From Nitrospirota bacterium (GTDB lineage: Bacteria; Nitrospirota; Nitrospiria; Nitrospirales; Nitrospiraceae), in assembly GCA_004296865.1 (NCBI GenBank), contig SCVQ01000213.1, forward strand, positions 1 to 7,686: a stretch of 7,686 bases of DNA, in the 5' to 3' direction. The position numbers and the translations under genes are program-made. The notes under the pieces were generated by a model. That model saw only the letters and a list, made by a program, of their open reading frames with translations. It did no database searches and had not been told where the DNA came from. Of this stretch, positions 1-5,781 are shown piece after piece (the first letter of the stretch is position 1; the number at the start of each line of letters is the position of its first letter).

Positions 1-1568
1 GCCAGGCTCGGCAGCCCCGAATCGTCCATGGTGTTGACGAACTCGTAGCCGCGGTCGACCGCCTCCCGGCAGAATTCACGGAAGATGAACTGGGCCAGCC
101 CGGTGACACGACGGTCCGTCACTTCCAGCAGCACACCAAACACGGACGGCGTGAGCTCGAACCCGAACGTATAGGCTCGGACCTCGCCATCCACCCGGAC
201 CACGCGGCCCACCAAGCCCAGGGCCTCGGCATGGGTCAGAACCTCGTGATGGGCCAACTCCGAATCTGCCAGCATGTGCCGCGCCACGGTATCGACGGCC
301 GACAGGGCACGGGCTTCCTGTTGAGCCGCCCAGAGACGGTAGAGCGCCAGACAGGCATCGCGATCCGTCGGTCGGTACGGCTCATAGCGGTAGTGATGGT
401 CTCGCGCAAAGCGATTGCAGGCCGCACGTGGCGACTTGTACCGGTCGCCGATAAGATTCGCGAGATCGACGGCCCGGTAGAGGTACTCGACCCCCTTGGG
501 AGCAAGACGATACCCCTGGGACTCCAACACGGGCCTCAACTCCTCCGGCACATTCTCCACGCGGGTGACGGCCGACCCTCTGTTTCGCTCCCGCATGAAC
601 GCAAAGCAGGCGGCAAAGGCGTCGCGCATGGGTTGTGTGACGGGTGACGGGTGACGGGTGACGGGCGCAGAATCGGTGCTACCCGTCACGCGCAAGGGTG
701 GCAGCGCCATGAACATCCCGTCTTCGTATTCGGCAAAGAGGCACAGATGCCCGTCCACTTCGGCCCGCCAATACGTCAACAGATGTCGCCAGATGATATG
801 TGACACAAAGGCATAGGCAGACAGCGGGGTCTGAAACACCTCGCGAGTCGAGGCCAAGGCGCGGTCAACGAGCGGGCGGTCCTCAATCGTGAGTGGCGTA
901 AGGCACAGCGTAGGGGATGAGGAAGCAGGGTTGAGATCATTCGCCTCACGCCTTACGGCTAGCGCGTCGCGCCCCGCGGCTGACGCCTGGCCAGGCGTCA
1001 GCCGTTCCGTGAGGCGCGGAACCCGGCGCAGGACGATCACATCATCCTGAAAAGGACCGATCAACCGAGGATGCCGTGCGAGCATGTCCAGCGTGTCGTC
1101 CTGTTCGAGGCGGCCGGCGACTTGATCGCTGTACGCCCGGATGTCCGACGACGCCTCCCTCATGAAGGGGCACTTGGAATCCCAGCCCAACAGCACCTCA
1201 CGGCGGTCGTCGCTCCACATCAGGGCCAGAGGATAGATCTGACAGTCGAACGGCCGCACCTCGTAGATCCGGCAGTGGGCGGTGACCGAATCAAAGGCCG
1301 GACAGAGGTACCCCTCGCCCGATGGATTGGGGACGACGCGGATTTGGCAGCCGGCCTGATCGGGGAAAGACGCCGGATCCAGCCCCATGGCAACCGCACG
1401 GCGGATCTCCTCTGCGGTGAAATAGGGCCGGAGGAAACTCTCCTGTTCAGGAAATCGGCAACAGACGTCGCAGGTCAAACACACCCGACTGGGGACAAGC
1501 TGGTCCAGTAGAATGATCTGAAGCCGCTCAGAAGACGCATGGGATGGCTGACGTTCGGCCCCCCTCAT
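1..1568 (-). CDS. CxxCxxCC (YkgJ/UPF0153-like) cysteine-cluster domain fused to a DUF2156-like transferase domain, C-terminus off the left edge
   Basis: The minus-strand frame is open from an ATG at 1568-1566 to the window edge (522 codons, no stop). An in-frame TAG at about 1621 leaves this ATG as the first start; no strong ribosome site is visible. Residues ~28-140 form a cysteine domain: C30-x2-C33-x2-C36-C37, then C74, C89, C99, C109 and C133, with the HCRIYEVRPFDCQIYP stretch typical of YkgJ/UPF0153 proteins, which are thought to bind Zn or an Fe-S cluster. Residues ~224-522 resemble DUF2156, the GNAT-fold domain related to the C-terminus of phosphatidylglycerol lysyltransferase: DLANLIGDRYKSPRAACNRF at 368-387, the EVTDRRVTGLAQF region at 482-494 and NTMDDSGLP at 512-520. 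Substrate is unknown. The two linkers (about 185-222 and 298-312) hold a palindromic element and a heptamer repeat, and read as low-complexity protein. Domain assignments are from motif memory; the single open frame is seen directly. Confidence 0.8.
   Translation of the reverse strand, partial: MRGAERQPSHASSERLQIILLDQLVPSRVCLTCDVCCRFPEQESFLRPYFTAEEIRRAVAMGLDPASFPDQAGCQIRVVPNPSGEGYLCPAFDSVTAHCRIYEVRPFDCQIYPLALMWSDDRREVLLGWDSKCPFMREASSDIRAYSDQVAGRLEQDDTLDMLARHPRLIGPFQDDVIVLRRVPRLTERLTPGQASAAGRDALAVRREANDLNPASSSPTLCLTPLTIEDRPLVDRALASTREVFQTPLSAYAFVSHIIWRHLLTYWRAEVDGHLCLFAEYEDGMFMALPPLRVTGSTDSAPVTRHPSPVTQPMRDAFAACFAFMRERNRGSAVTRVENVPEELRPVLESQGYRLAPKGVEYLYRAVDLANLIGDRYKSPRAACNRFARDHHYRYEPYRPTDRDACLALYRLWAAQQEARALSAVDTVARHMLADSELAHHEVLTHAEALGLVGRVVRVDGEVRAYTFGFELTPSVFGVLLEVTDRRVTGLAQFIFREFCREAVDRGYEFVNTMDDSGLPSL
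637..692. repeat. Heptamer repeat block, four GTGACGG copies plus an opposing CCCGTCACGCG arm
   Basis: Four perfect tandem copies of GTGACGG occupy 637-664 (CCGTCAC on the coding strand of the minus-strand gene). GTGACGGG at 658-665 is the exact inverse of CCCGTCAC at 682-689, with a 16-nt loop between. The block is translated in frame as about residues 297-312 (TRHPSPVT core) of the DUF2156-like protein, in a loop between recognisable domain segments. It belongs to the same CACNNNT 7-bp-period family as the blocks at 3007, 4325 and 5323. Confidence 0.85.
942..1016. repeat. Nested inverted repeat with a 28-bp perfect palindrome
   Basis: The inner part (977-1004) is a perfect palindrome: arm CGGCTGACGCCTGG at 977-990 followed directly by its reverse complement at 991-1004. 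It is flanked by 9-bp outer arms, CGCCTCACG (942-950) and CGTGAGGCG (1008-1016). Bases 947-967 also look like decayed heptamers (CACGCCT, TACGGCT, AGCGCGT). The element lies inside the minus-strand gene, in the linker between its cysteine and DUF2156-like domains (about residues 185-209), and keeps the frame open. It resembles a REP-like or miniature inverted-repeat element; I cannot assign it to a named family. Confidence 0.75.
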
Positions 1569-1672
1569 GCAATCATGATACGCCCTACTGCCAAGACAGG
1601 CAAGAACGGGCGTACCGGCCTACCGAAACCACAAAAACGACTACCGGGACATCACGCTCATCCCACTCATCC

Positions 1673-1705
1673 TCAAGTTTGACCTAATTCTTACATTAAA
1701 CTTGA
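1673..1705. promoter_or_regulatory. 8-bp inverted repeat in the divergent intergenic region, candidate operator
   Basis: TCAAGTTT (1673-1680) and AAACTTGA (1698-1705) are perfect inverse copies separated by a 17-bp AT-rich spacer, in an otherwise GC-rich region between two divergent genes. Each arm overlaps a TTGAC hexamer (1679-1683 and 1702-1706), which may be -35 elements for the diguanylate cyclase gene. No convincing -10 follows either one. The geometry suits a dimeric regulator binding site, but this rests on shape alone. Confidence 0.35.
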
Positions 1706-1760
1706 CGGCCAAGCGGTTGTGAGAGACACTGAATACGTTCCATGAAAGGAGCTCCGTCCC

Positions 1761-2765
1761 ATGGCAAATCTTGCTGTCCAAGACCATCCCCAATACGATC
1801 CGCAAGTGCTGCTGAACGCCCAGCCGGTAATCATCGCGGTGATCGATCCGGCCTCGTACAAGGTCCAATTCCAAAACCAGACGTCGCTGGCAAAATTCGG
1901 GAATATCTCTAACTTGACGTGTCATGAAAAAATTGCCAGTTGTGCAGCCCCTTGCGGCTTCTGCAAAATGCTCGACGCTATACAGTCCGGCAAGATCACC
2001 TCCAACGAAGTCCCTCTCCCAAACGACGAGTATCTCCTCGTCCAATGGTCGAAGGCGGAGACCGCCGACGGGAACATCCACGTCGTCGAAACGATTACCA
2101 ACATCACGGAGTCGAAACGGCAGCAAAAATACGCCGAAGCGCTCAACCAGCGGCTGGAAGAGATCAACGAGCAACTCCGGGACCGAGCCATCCGAGACGG
2201 GCTGACAGGACTGTACAATCATTCGTACTTCCGCGACTCCCTCACCCACATCTTCGCCCAGGCCAAGCGGGCCGGGCAGCCCTTGGCGCTGCTGTTTGTG
2301 GACTTGGACAACTTCAAAACGATCAACGACTCCCACGGACATAGGGCCGGCGATCAGGTCTTGCAAGGCATGGGGCAGCTCCTATCCAACCAGCCCTCGC
2401 CAGGCCGCGAACGCCTCATCGGACGCACCAGCGACCTTTCGGCCCGATACGGAGGAGAAGAATTTGTCGTGCTCCTGCCCGGTACGCCGCCGGAAGACGC
2501 CCTGGTCATGGCCGAGCTCCTGCGTCAGCGAGTCATGACCCTGACCAGCGAGCCTGAACTGGCGGACTTGGTTTCCCTGAACCTGTCATTGTCCGGCAGC
2601 ATCGGCGTCGCCTGCTTTCCGGACCACGCCGACACTCCCGCCAAACTCATCGAGGCGGCCGATCAGGCGGCCTATGCGGCCAAGGCAGCCGGCAAGAATT
2701 GCGTGAAGATGTACGAGCCGGGCGCAGCACCAGCAGGCGCACGGTCCCTCACCAAGCGCGTCTGA
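1761..2765 (+). CDS. PAS-GGDEF diguanylate cyclase
   Basis: This 334-aa protein should make the second messenger cyclic di-GMP from two GTP. Residues ~15-118 form a PAS-like sensor domain ending in the typical ETITNITESKR (110-120). A short coiled-coil linker (~120-142) leads into the GGDEF domain. There, RAIRDGLTGLYNHSYF (142-157) is the usual entry motif, FVDLDNFKTIND (179-190) holds the first metal-binding Asp (D181), and GGEEF is at 231-235, so catalysis looks intact. RTSD at 222-225, five residues before GGEEF, matches the RxxD inhibitory site for product feedback. The PAS domain carries four close cysteines (C54, C61, C65, C68), which could bind a metal or cofactor or sense redox. No transmembrane segment is seen, so it is probably cytoplasmic. 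AGGAG at 1748-1752, 8 nt before the ATG, supports the start. The phosphodiesterase gene follows 37 bp downstream. Confidence 0.93.
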   Translation: MANLAVQDHPQYDPQVLLNAQPVIIAVIDPASYKVQFQNQTSLAKFGNISNLTCHEKIASCAAPCGFCKMLDAIQSGKITSNEVPLPNDEYLLVQWSKAETADGNIHVVETITNITESKRQQKYAEALNQRLEEINEQLRDRAIRDGLTGLYNHSYFRDSLTHIFAQAKRAGQPLALLFVDLDNFKTINDSHGHRAGDQVLQGMGQLLSNQPSPGRERLIGRTSDLSARYGGEEFVVLLPGTPPEDALVMAELLRQRVMTLTSEPELADLVSLNLSLSGSIGVACFPDHADTPAKLIEAADQAAYAAKAAGKNCVKMYEPGAAPAGARSLTKRV

Positions 2766-2802
2766 CCCCAACCCGTTTACAGGATTTCTCACACGCCGCA
2801 CC

Positions 2803-3630
2803 ATGCTGAAACGGGTGTCTCCTCTACCTCTCATCATTGCCCACCGAGGAGCATCCGGTCTTGTGCCGGAAAACACCGCCTTGGCAGTGGCCGCCGCCAT
2901 CGTGTTGGGCGCCGACATGGTCGAAGTGGATGCGCGGCTCACCAGGGACGGCCAGTTGGTGATCTTCCACGATCCATCGCTCGGCCGGACCGCTCGCTTT
3001 TCGCATCACCCGTCACGCGTCACACGTCACGGAAGTATCAGAATCGCGGATATGACGCTCTATGAGATCGGCGAGTTGGATGCCGGGTCCTGGTACGACC
3101 GGGACTTTGCCGGGCTGCGCATCCCAACCGTGATGGAAATCCTGACCCTGTGCGCGGGGCGGATCGCGCTGAACCTCGAGGTCAAAGTGGACCGCGAGGC
3201 AACCCTCGCCATAAGGAAACAGATCGTCGCACAACTCGACCGTGCCCTACGCACCCAGCCCAGGATGTGGACATCCAACTCGGTGCTGATCTCCTCCACC
3301 GACCACCCCTTGCTCCAGCTTGCCCGGAACATCATGCCGAAAGCCACCCTGGGCCTCCTCGCCCAAGCCGACGCCGACGGTACCGCCGCTTGGCTATCCA
3401 ACACCTTACGTACGGCTGATCGTCTCGAAGCCTTTTCTCTCCACCTGCCGTGGCCCCTGGTCACTCCAGCCCTCATGGCAACCCTCCGGAGCCGCCGCAA
3501 GAAGCTCCGGCTGTTCGCCTACACCGTCAACAGCGCGAGCCGGATGCACCGACTCATGACCGACGGCGTAGACGGGCTCTTCACCGATCATCCGGAACGG
3601 CTGCTCGCGCGCCTCCGTAGCACAGTATGA
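2803..3630 (+). CDS. Glycerophosphodiester phosphodiesterase (GDPD family)
   Basis: This 275-aa protein should hydrolyse glycerophosphodiesters to glycerol 3-phosphate and an alcohol, feeding phospholipid turnover. GDPD hallmarks are in order: AHRG (13-16) with catalytic His14, PENT (22-25), the metal-binding pair E41 and D43 in VEVD, catalytic H56 in FHDP, LDAGSW (92-97), the LEVK segment with E126 and K128, and C-terminal YTVNS and DGLFTDHPERL. Length is usual for a soluble cytoplasmic member, and no signal peptide is seen. Residues 68-77 (HHPSRVTRHG) are an extra loop encoded by a heptamer repeat, placed where relatives run from the RT of HDPSLGRTA straight to the next strand. No good ribosome site precedes the ATG (AGGA lies 18 nt upstream). 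Translation may be coupled to the upstream gene; GTG at 2815 is an alternative start. Confidence 0.92.
   Translation: MLKRVSPLPLIIAHRGASGLVPENTALAVAAAIVLGADMVEVDARLTRDGQLVIFHDPSLGRTARFSHHPSRVTRHGSIRIADMTLYEIGELDAGSWYDRDFAGLRIPTVMEILTLCAGRIALNLEVKVDREATLAIRKQIVAQLDRALRTQPRMWTSNSVLISSTDHPLLQLARNIMPKATLGLLAQADADGTAAWLSNTLRTADRLEAFSLHLPWPLVTPALMATLRSRRKKLRLFAYTVNSASRMHRLMTDGVDGLFTDHPERLLARLRSTV
3007..3031. repeat. Heptamer repeat block inside the GDPD gene
   Basis: Three heptamers in a row (CACCCGT, CACGCGT, CACACGT) plus a trailing CACGG show a strict 7-bp period. The block is translated in frame as part of residues 68-77 of the phosphodiesterase, in a loop after the catalytic H56. The phase differs from that of the gene because 7 is not a multiple of 3, yet the frame stays open on both sides. 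Confidence 0.8.
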
Positions 3631-3695
3631 AAAACCGGCCATCGAACCGGGGGTTCCCTCCTTCCAAGATCATCGTTTGATGGACCGCAGGGCTC

Positions 3696-3725
3696 TTGTA
3701 TGAACGCGAGAGGCCATGTTACGAT
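3696..3725 (+). promoter_or_regulatory. Candidate promoter with extended -10, ahead of the ATP-grasp-like/KamA gene run
   Basis: TTGTAT (3696-3701) could be a -35 element. After an 18-bp spacer, TACGAT (3720-3725) is a fair -10, and TG at 3717-3718 in the spacer makes it an extended -10 (TGTTACGAT). It lies about 50 bp upstream of the TTG start at 3774, in the 143-bp gap after the phosphodiesterase gene. A weaker alternative is TTGATG (3677-3682) with TATGAA (3699-3704). Sigma-70 type consensus is assumed. Confidence 0.35.
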
Positions 3726-3761
3726 CACCGCCGTCTGCACTGGAGCAGGGAATAGGGCCTG

Positions 3762-3770
3762 AAGGGAGGA
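3762..3770 (+). promoter_or_regulatory. Strong ribosome binding site that fixes a TTG start
   Basis: AAGGGAGGA sits 3 nt before the TTG at 3774. The frame has a TAG stop at 3753-3755, no ATG in between, and the next in-frame ATG is 63 codons in. The site therefore supports TTG as the start of the ATP-grasp-like gene, although the spacing is short. Confidence 0.65.
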
Positions 3771-3773
3771 CCG

Positions 3774-5333
3774 TTGGCACTCGCTCGCGATCCAGCAATC
3801 CACACCGGGCCTCGCCTCGACCTCGATCGGTGCCGCTCCATTCGCGAGGCCTTGGTGAGGGACGGACTCTACGACGATCCTTTCTCCGTTCGCCACGCAG
3901 GATCTGAGCAGCAGGCCTCGGCACAGGCCACAACCCGCTGGCGTATCGCCCCACAGCCGTTCATGCTCTCCCCCGAAGACCTCCGTTTTTTCGAAACCCT
4001 CGGCACGCACCTGCTGGCCTTCTATCGCGGAGTCAACCGCCTCTACCTCGACAGCGCGAGGGGCACTCAGCCGGCCTGGGTGGCTTCCTACCTCGACCAA
4101 GGCAAACCGGACTCGCTCGTGGCCGCAGGACGCCTGACGCCATGGGAGGATCACCTGCCCGCCGTCATCAGGCCCGATATCATCCCGACGGACGACGGGC
4201 CCAACCGCCACCTCATGGTCATGACGGAACTGGACTCGGTCCCCGGCGGCATCGGACTGACCGGCGCGCTCGCCGAAGCCTATGGCAAATTGCTGATAGA
4301 CGATGGGGAGTCGTTCCCTTCCTCCACACTTCACGCTTCACGCCTCACGCCTCACGCCGAGATCGTCGGCGGACCGGATGGGATGATACGCGGCTTTGCC
4401 GCCATGTTGCGTCACCAACAGGGCGATCGTCGAGGCGCCATCGCCGTCGTCGTCTCGGAAGAAGCCAAGGACTACCGGCCGGAAATGACGTGGCTGGCCG
4501 CGCGCCTGCGAGAGCACGAAGAGCTCGACGTGGTCTGCCTCGAACCGCAGGACGTGCGGTTCGCCGAAGAGGGTCTCAGTTGGCGAGACGAATCGGGCGA
4601 ACGGCCGATCGCCCTGCTCTATCGCTTCTTTGAATTGTTCGACTTGCCTAATGTCCCCAAAGCCGAATTGATCCTCTACAGCGCCAAGCAGGGTCGCGTC
4701 GCCGTCACCCCGCCGTTCAAACCGGCGCTGGAAGAAAAGCTGGCCTTCGCCTTGCTGCACCATCCGAGCCTCGCCCCCTTCTGGCGGGAGGAACTGGGTG
4801 AAGACACCTTCGGCCTCCTGGCCGGCTTGATGCCGCGGACCTGGACGCTGGATCCCAGTCCCGTACCACCCGCCGCCGTGATTCCCGAACTGCGTGTCGG
4901 GGGGAAAGCCGTGGGGGATTGGCGCGACCTGGCCTCGGCCTCGCAAAAGGGCCGGCGCTTCGTCGTCAAACCCTCCGGCTTCTCCGAACTGGCCTGGGGA
5001 AGCCGCGGCGTGTCGGTCGGCCACGACTTGCCTCAATCGCAATGGGCGGCGGTGCTGGACCAGGCCCTGGCCTCCTTTGCCACAACGCCTTATGTCTTGC
5101 AGGAATTCCACAAAGGCCGGCAATTTCACCTGACGTACGAAGACCGGAACCGAGGTGACCTCGTCCCCATGGCCGGTCGCGCGAGGCTCTCTCCCTATTA
5201 TTTTGTCGTCGGCGACCGTGCCGAGTTGGGCGGCATCCTGGCAACAGTCTGTCCCCTAGACAAGAAAGTCATCCACGGGATGAGGGACGCCATCATGGTC
5301 CCCTGCGCGGCGCTCAAAATCGGTGACGCGTGA
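3774..5333 (+). CDS. Conserved protein resembling circularly permuted ATP-grasp ligases, neighbour of KamA
   Basis: This 519-aa protein has no name I can give with certainty. Motifs suggest a circularly permuted ATP-grasp fold, as in glutathionylspermidine-synthase-like and related carboxylate-amine ligases. In order they are: TELDSVPGGIGLTGAL (151-166); VVVSEEAKDYRPEM (225-238); LLYRFFELFDLPNVP (281-295); TPPFKPALEEK (312-322); VVKPSGFSELAWGSRGV (397-413) with a candidate ATP-binding lysine K399; LQEF (442-445) as the likely adenine-contact strand; and RARLSPYYFV (469-478), LGGILATVCP (485-494) and KKVIHGMRDAI (497-507). It would use ATP to join a carboxylate to an amine or similar nucleophile; the substrate is unknown. 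No signal peptide or membrane span is seen. Residues 184-196 are encoded by a heptamer repeat between two conserved blocks, and the stop codon lies in another repeat. It heads a gene run with a glutaredoxin-like protein, a KamA-like aminomutase and a dCTP deaminase. The CDS is sure; the fold is inferred. Confidence 0.85.
   Translation: MALARDPAIHTGPRLDLDRCRSIREALVRDGLYDDPFSVRHAGSEQQASAQATTRWRIAPQPFMLSPEDLRFFETLGTHLLAFYRGVNRLYLDSARGTQPAWVASYLDQGKPDSLVAAGRLTPWEDHLPAVIRPDIIPTDDGPNRHLMVMTELDSVPGGIGLTGALAEAYGKLLIDDGESFPSSTLHASRLTPHAEIVGGPDGMIRGFAAMLRHQQGDRRGAIAVVVSEEAKDYRPEMTWLAARLREHEELDVVCLEPQDVRFAEEGLSWRDESGERPIALLYRFFELFDLPNVPKAELILYSAKQGRVAVTPPFKPALEEKLAFALLHHPSLAPFWREELGEDTFGLLAGLMPRTWTLDPSPVPPAAVIPELRVGGKAVGDWRDLASASQKGRRFVVKPSGFSELAWGSRGVSVGHDLPQSQWAAVLDQALASFATTPYVLQEFHKGRQFHLTYEDRNRGDLVPMAGRARLSPYYFVVGDRAELGGILATVCPLDKKVIHGMRDAIMVPCAALKIGDA
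4325..4359. repeat. Heptamer repeat block inside the ATP-grasp-like gene
   Basis: Five consecutive heptamers, CACACTT, CACGCTT, CACGCCT, CACGCCT and CACGCCG, occupy 35 bp. They are translated in frame as about residues 184-196 (STLHASRLTPHAE) between the conserved ELDSVPGGIGL and SEEAKDYRPE blocks, so probably in a surface loop. Confidence 0.85.
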
Positions 5334-5398
5334 AGGGTGACGGGTTTCCTATGAATGCGCTCCTTCACGTCACGTGTCACTCATCACTCATCACAGGT
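5323..5398. repeat. Inverted heptamer repeat blocks between the ATP-grasp-like and glutaredoxin-like genes
   Basis: The left block (5323-5343) reads GTGACGC, GTGAAGG, GTGACGG. The right block (5366-5398) reads, in the opposite sense, CACGT, CACGTGT, CACTCAT, CACTCAT, CACAGGT. CGTGAAG (5329-5335) can pair with CTTCACG (5363-5369). The left block contains the TGA stop (5331-5333) of the upstream gene. The right block ends 5 nt before the next ATG and contributes its weak AGGTG ribosome site. The opposed arrangement matches the block at 637-692. Confidence 0.75.
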
Positions 5399-5403
5399 GC
5401 CTC

Positions 5404-5751
5404 ATGGCTTTGACCCTCTACCATGTGTCCTGGTGCCCAGAATGCGAGGTCGTCCGCGAGAAGCTCGCCTCGCTCAAGCTGGACTATATCGACGTGATCG
5501 TGCCGGACGCTCGCGCGTTTCGCCAACAAGTCCACGAAGTCTCGGACCAGTACTATGTCCCCGTCTTGATGGACGACGACCTCGTGCTGACCGAAACCGA
5601 GGAAATCCTGGCCTACCTCGACGATCGGTACGGGACCGATGGCGGAACAGCGAAGCCCCGCCCGGCCAAACCCAGCGCCGAGCAGACGCCGGCCTCACTC
5701 GGCGAGGACGATCAATACCCTTCATGCAGCAGGGACGGTAGAGTGAAGTGA
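5404..5751 (+). CDS. Small glutaredoxin/GST N-terminal-like thioredoxin-fold protein
   Basis: This 115-aa protein has a single thioredoxin fold over residues 1-77. It starts with LTLYHVSWCPEC, giving a CPEC redox motif (C11, C14) after the first strand. YVPVL (51-55) supplies the cis-proline (P53), and TETEEILAYLDDRYG (63-77) is the closing helix seen in glutaredoxin and glutathione S-transferase N-terminal domains. It likely exchanges thiols or disulfides in the cytoplasm; the partner is unknown. The tail (~78-115) is Pro/Ala-rich and probably disordered. I chose the ATG at 5404 because the sequence before it, including a GTG at 5374, is repeat DNA, and the fold begins right after this ATG. 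AGGTG at 5395-5399 is a weak ribosome site. It sits 70 bp after the ATP-grasp-like gene and 30 bp before the aminomutase gene, so probably in one transcript. Confidence 0.85.
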   Translation: MALTLYHVSWCPECEVVREKLASLKLDYIDVIVPDARAFRQQVHEVSDQYYVPVLMDDDLVLTETEEILAYLDDRYGTDGGTAKPRPAKPSAEQTPASLGEDDQYPSCSRDGRVK

Positions 5752-5781
5752 CCGGGAGTCCTCGGCTCCAAGGACAACTCT

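Noticed and set aside
231..1511. Plus-strand open frames (231-647 and 1071-1511)
   Set aside because: Both lie opposite the continuous minus-strand gene with clear cysteine and DUF2156-like motifs.
1653..1670. CACGCTCAT and CCCACTCAT as a further heptamer block in the divergent intergenic region
   Set aside because: The period here is 9 or more bases and only one CACTCAT unit is intact, so it is too degenerate to count.
3644..3656. GAACC-GGG-GGTTC hairpin after the phosphodiesterase gene as a terminator
   Set aside because: The stem is only 5 bp with no T-tract on either strand.
3588..4334. Minus-strand open frame of 248 codons across the promoter region and start of the ATP-grasp-like gene
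   Set aside because: No recognisable motif, and it would overlap two genes supported by motifs or a ribosome site.
5374..5403. GTG at 5374 as an upstream start of the glutaredoxin-like gene
   Set aside because: The ten extra codons are repeat sequence and the fold begins right after the ATG at 5404.
5758..5775. GTCCT/AGGAC hairpin hiding the aminomutase ribosome site
   Set aside because: A 5-bp stem with an 8-nt loop is too weak and too easily found by chance.
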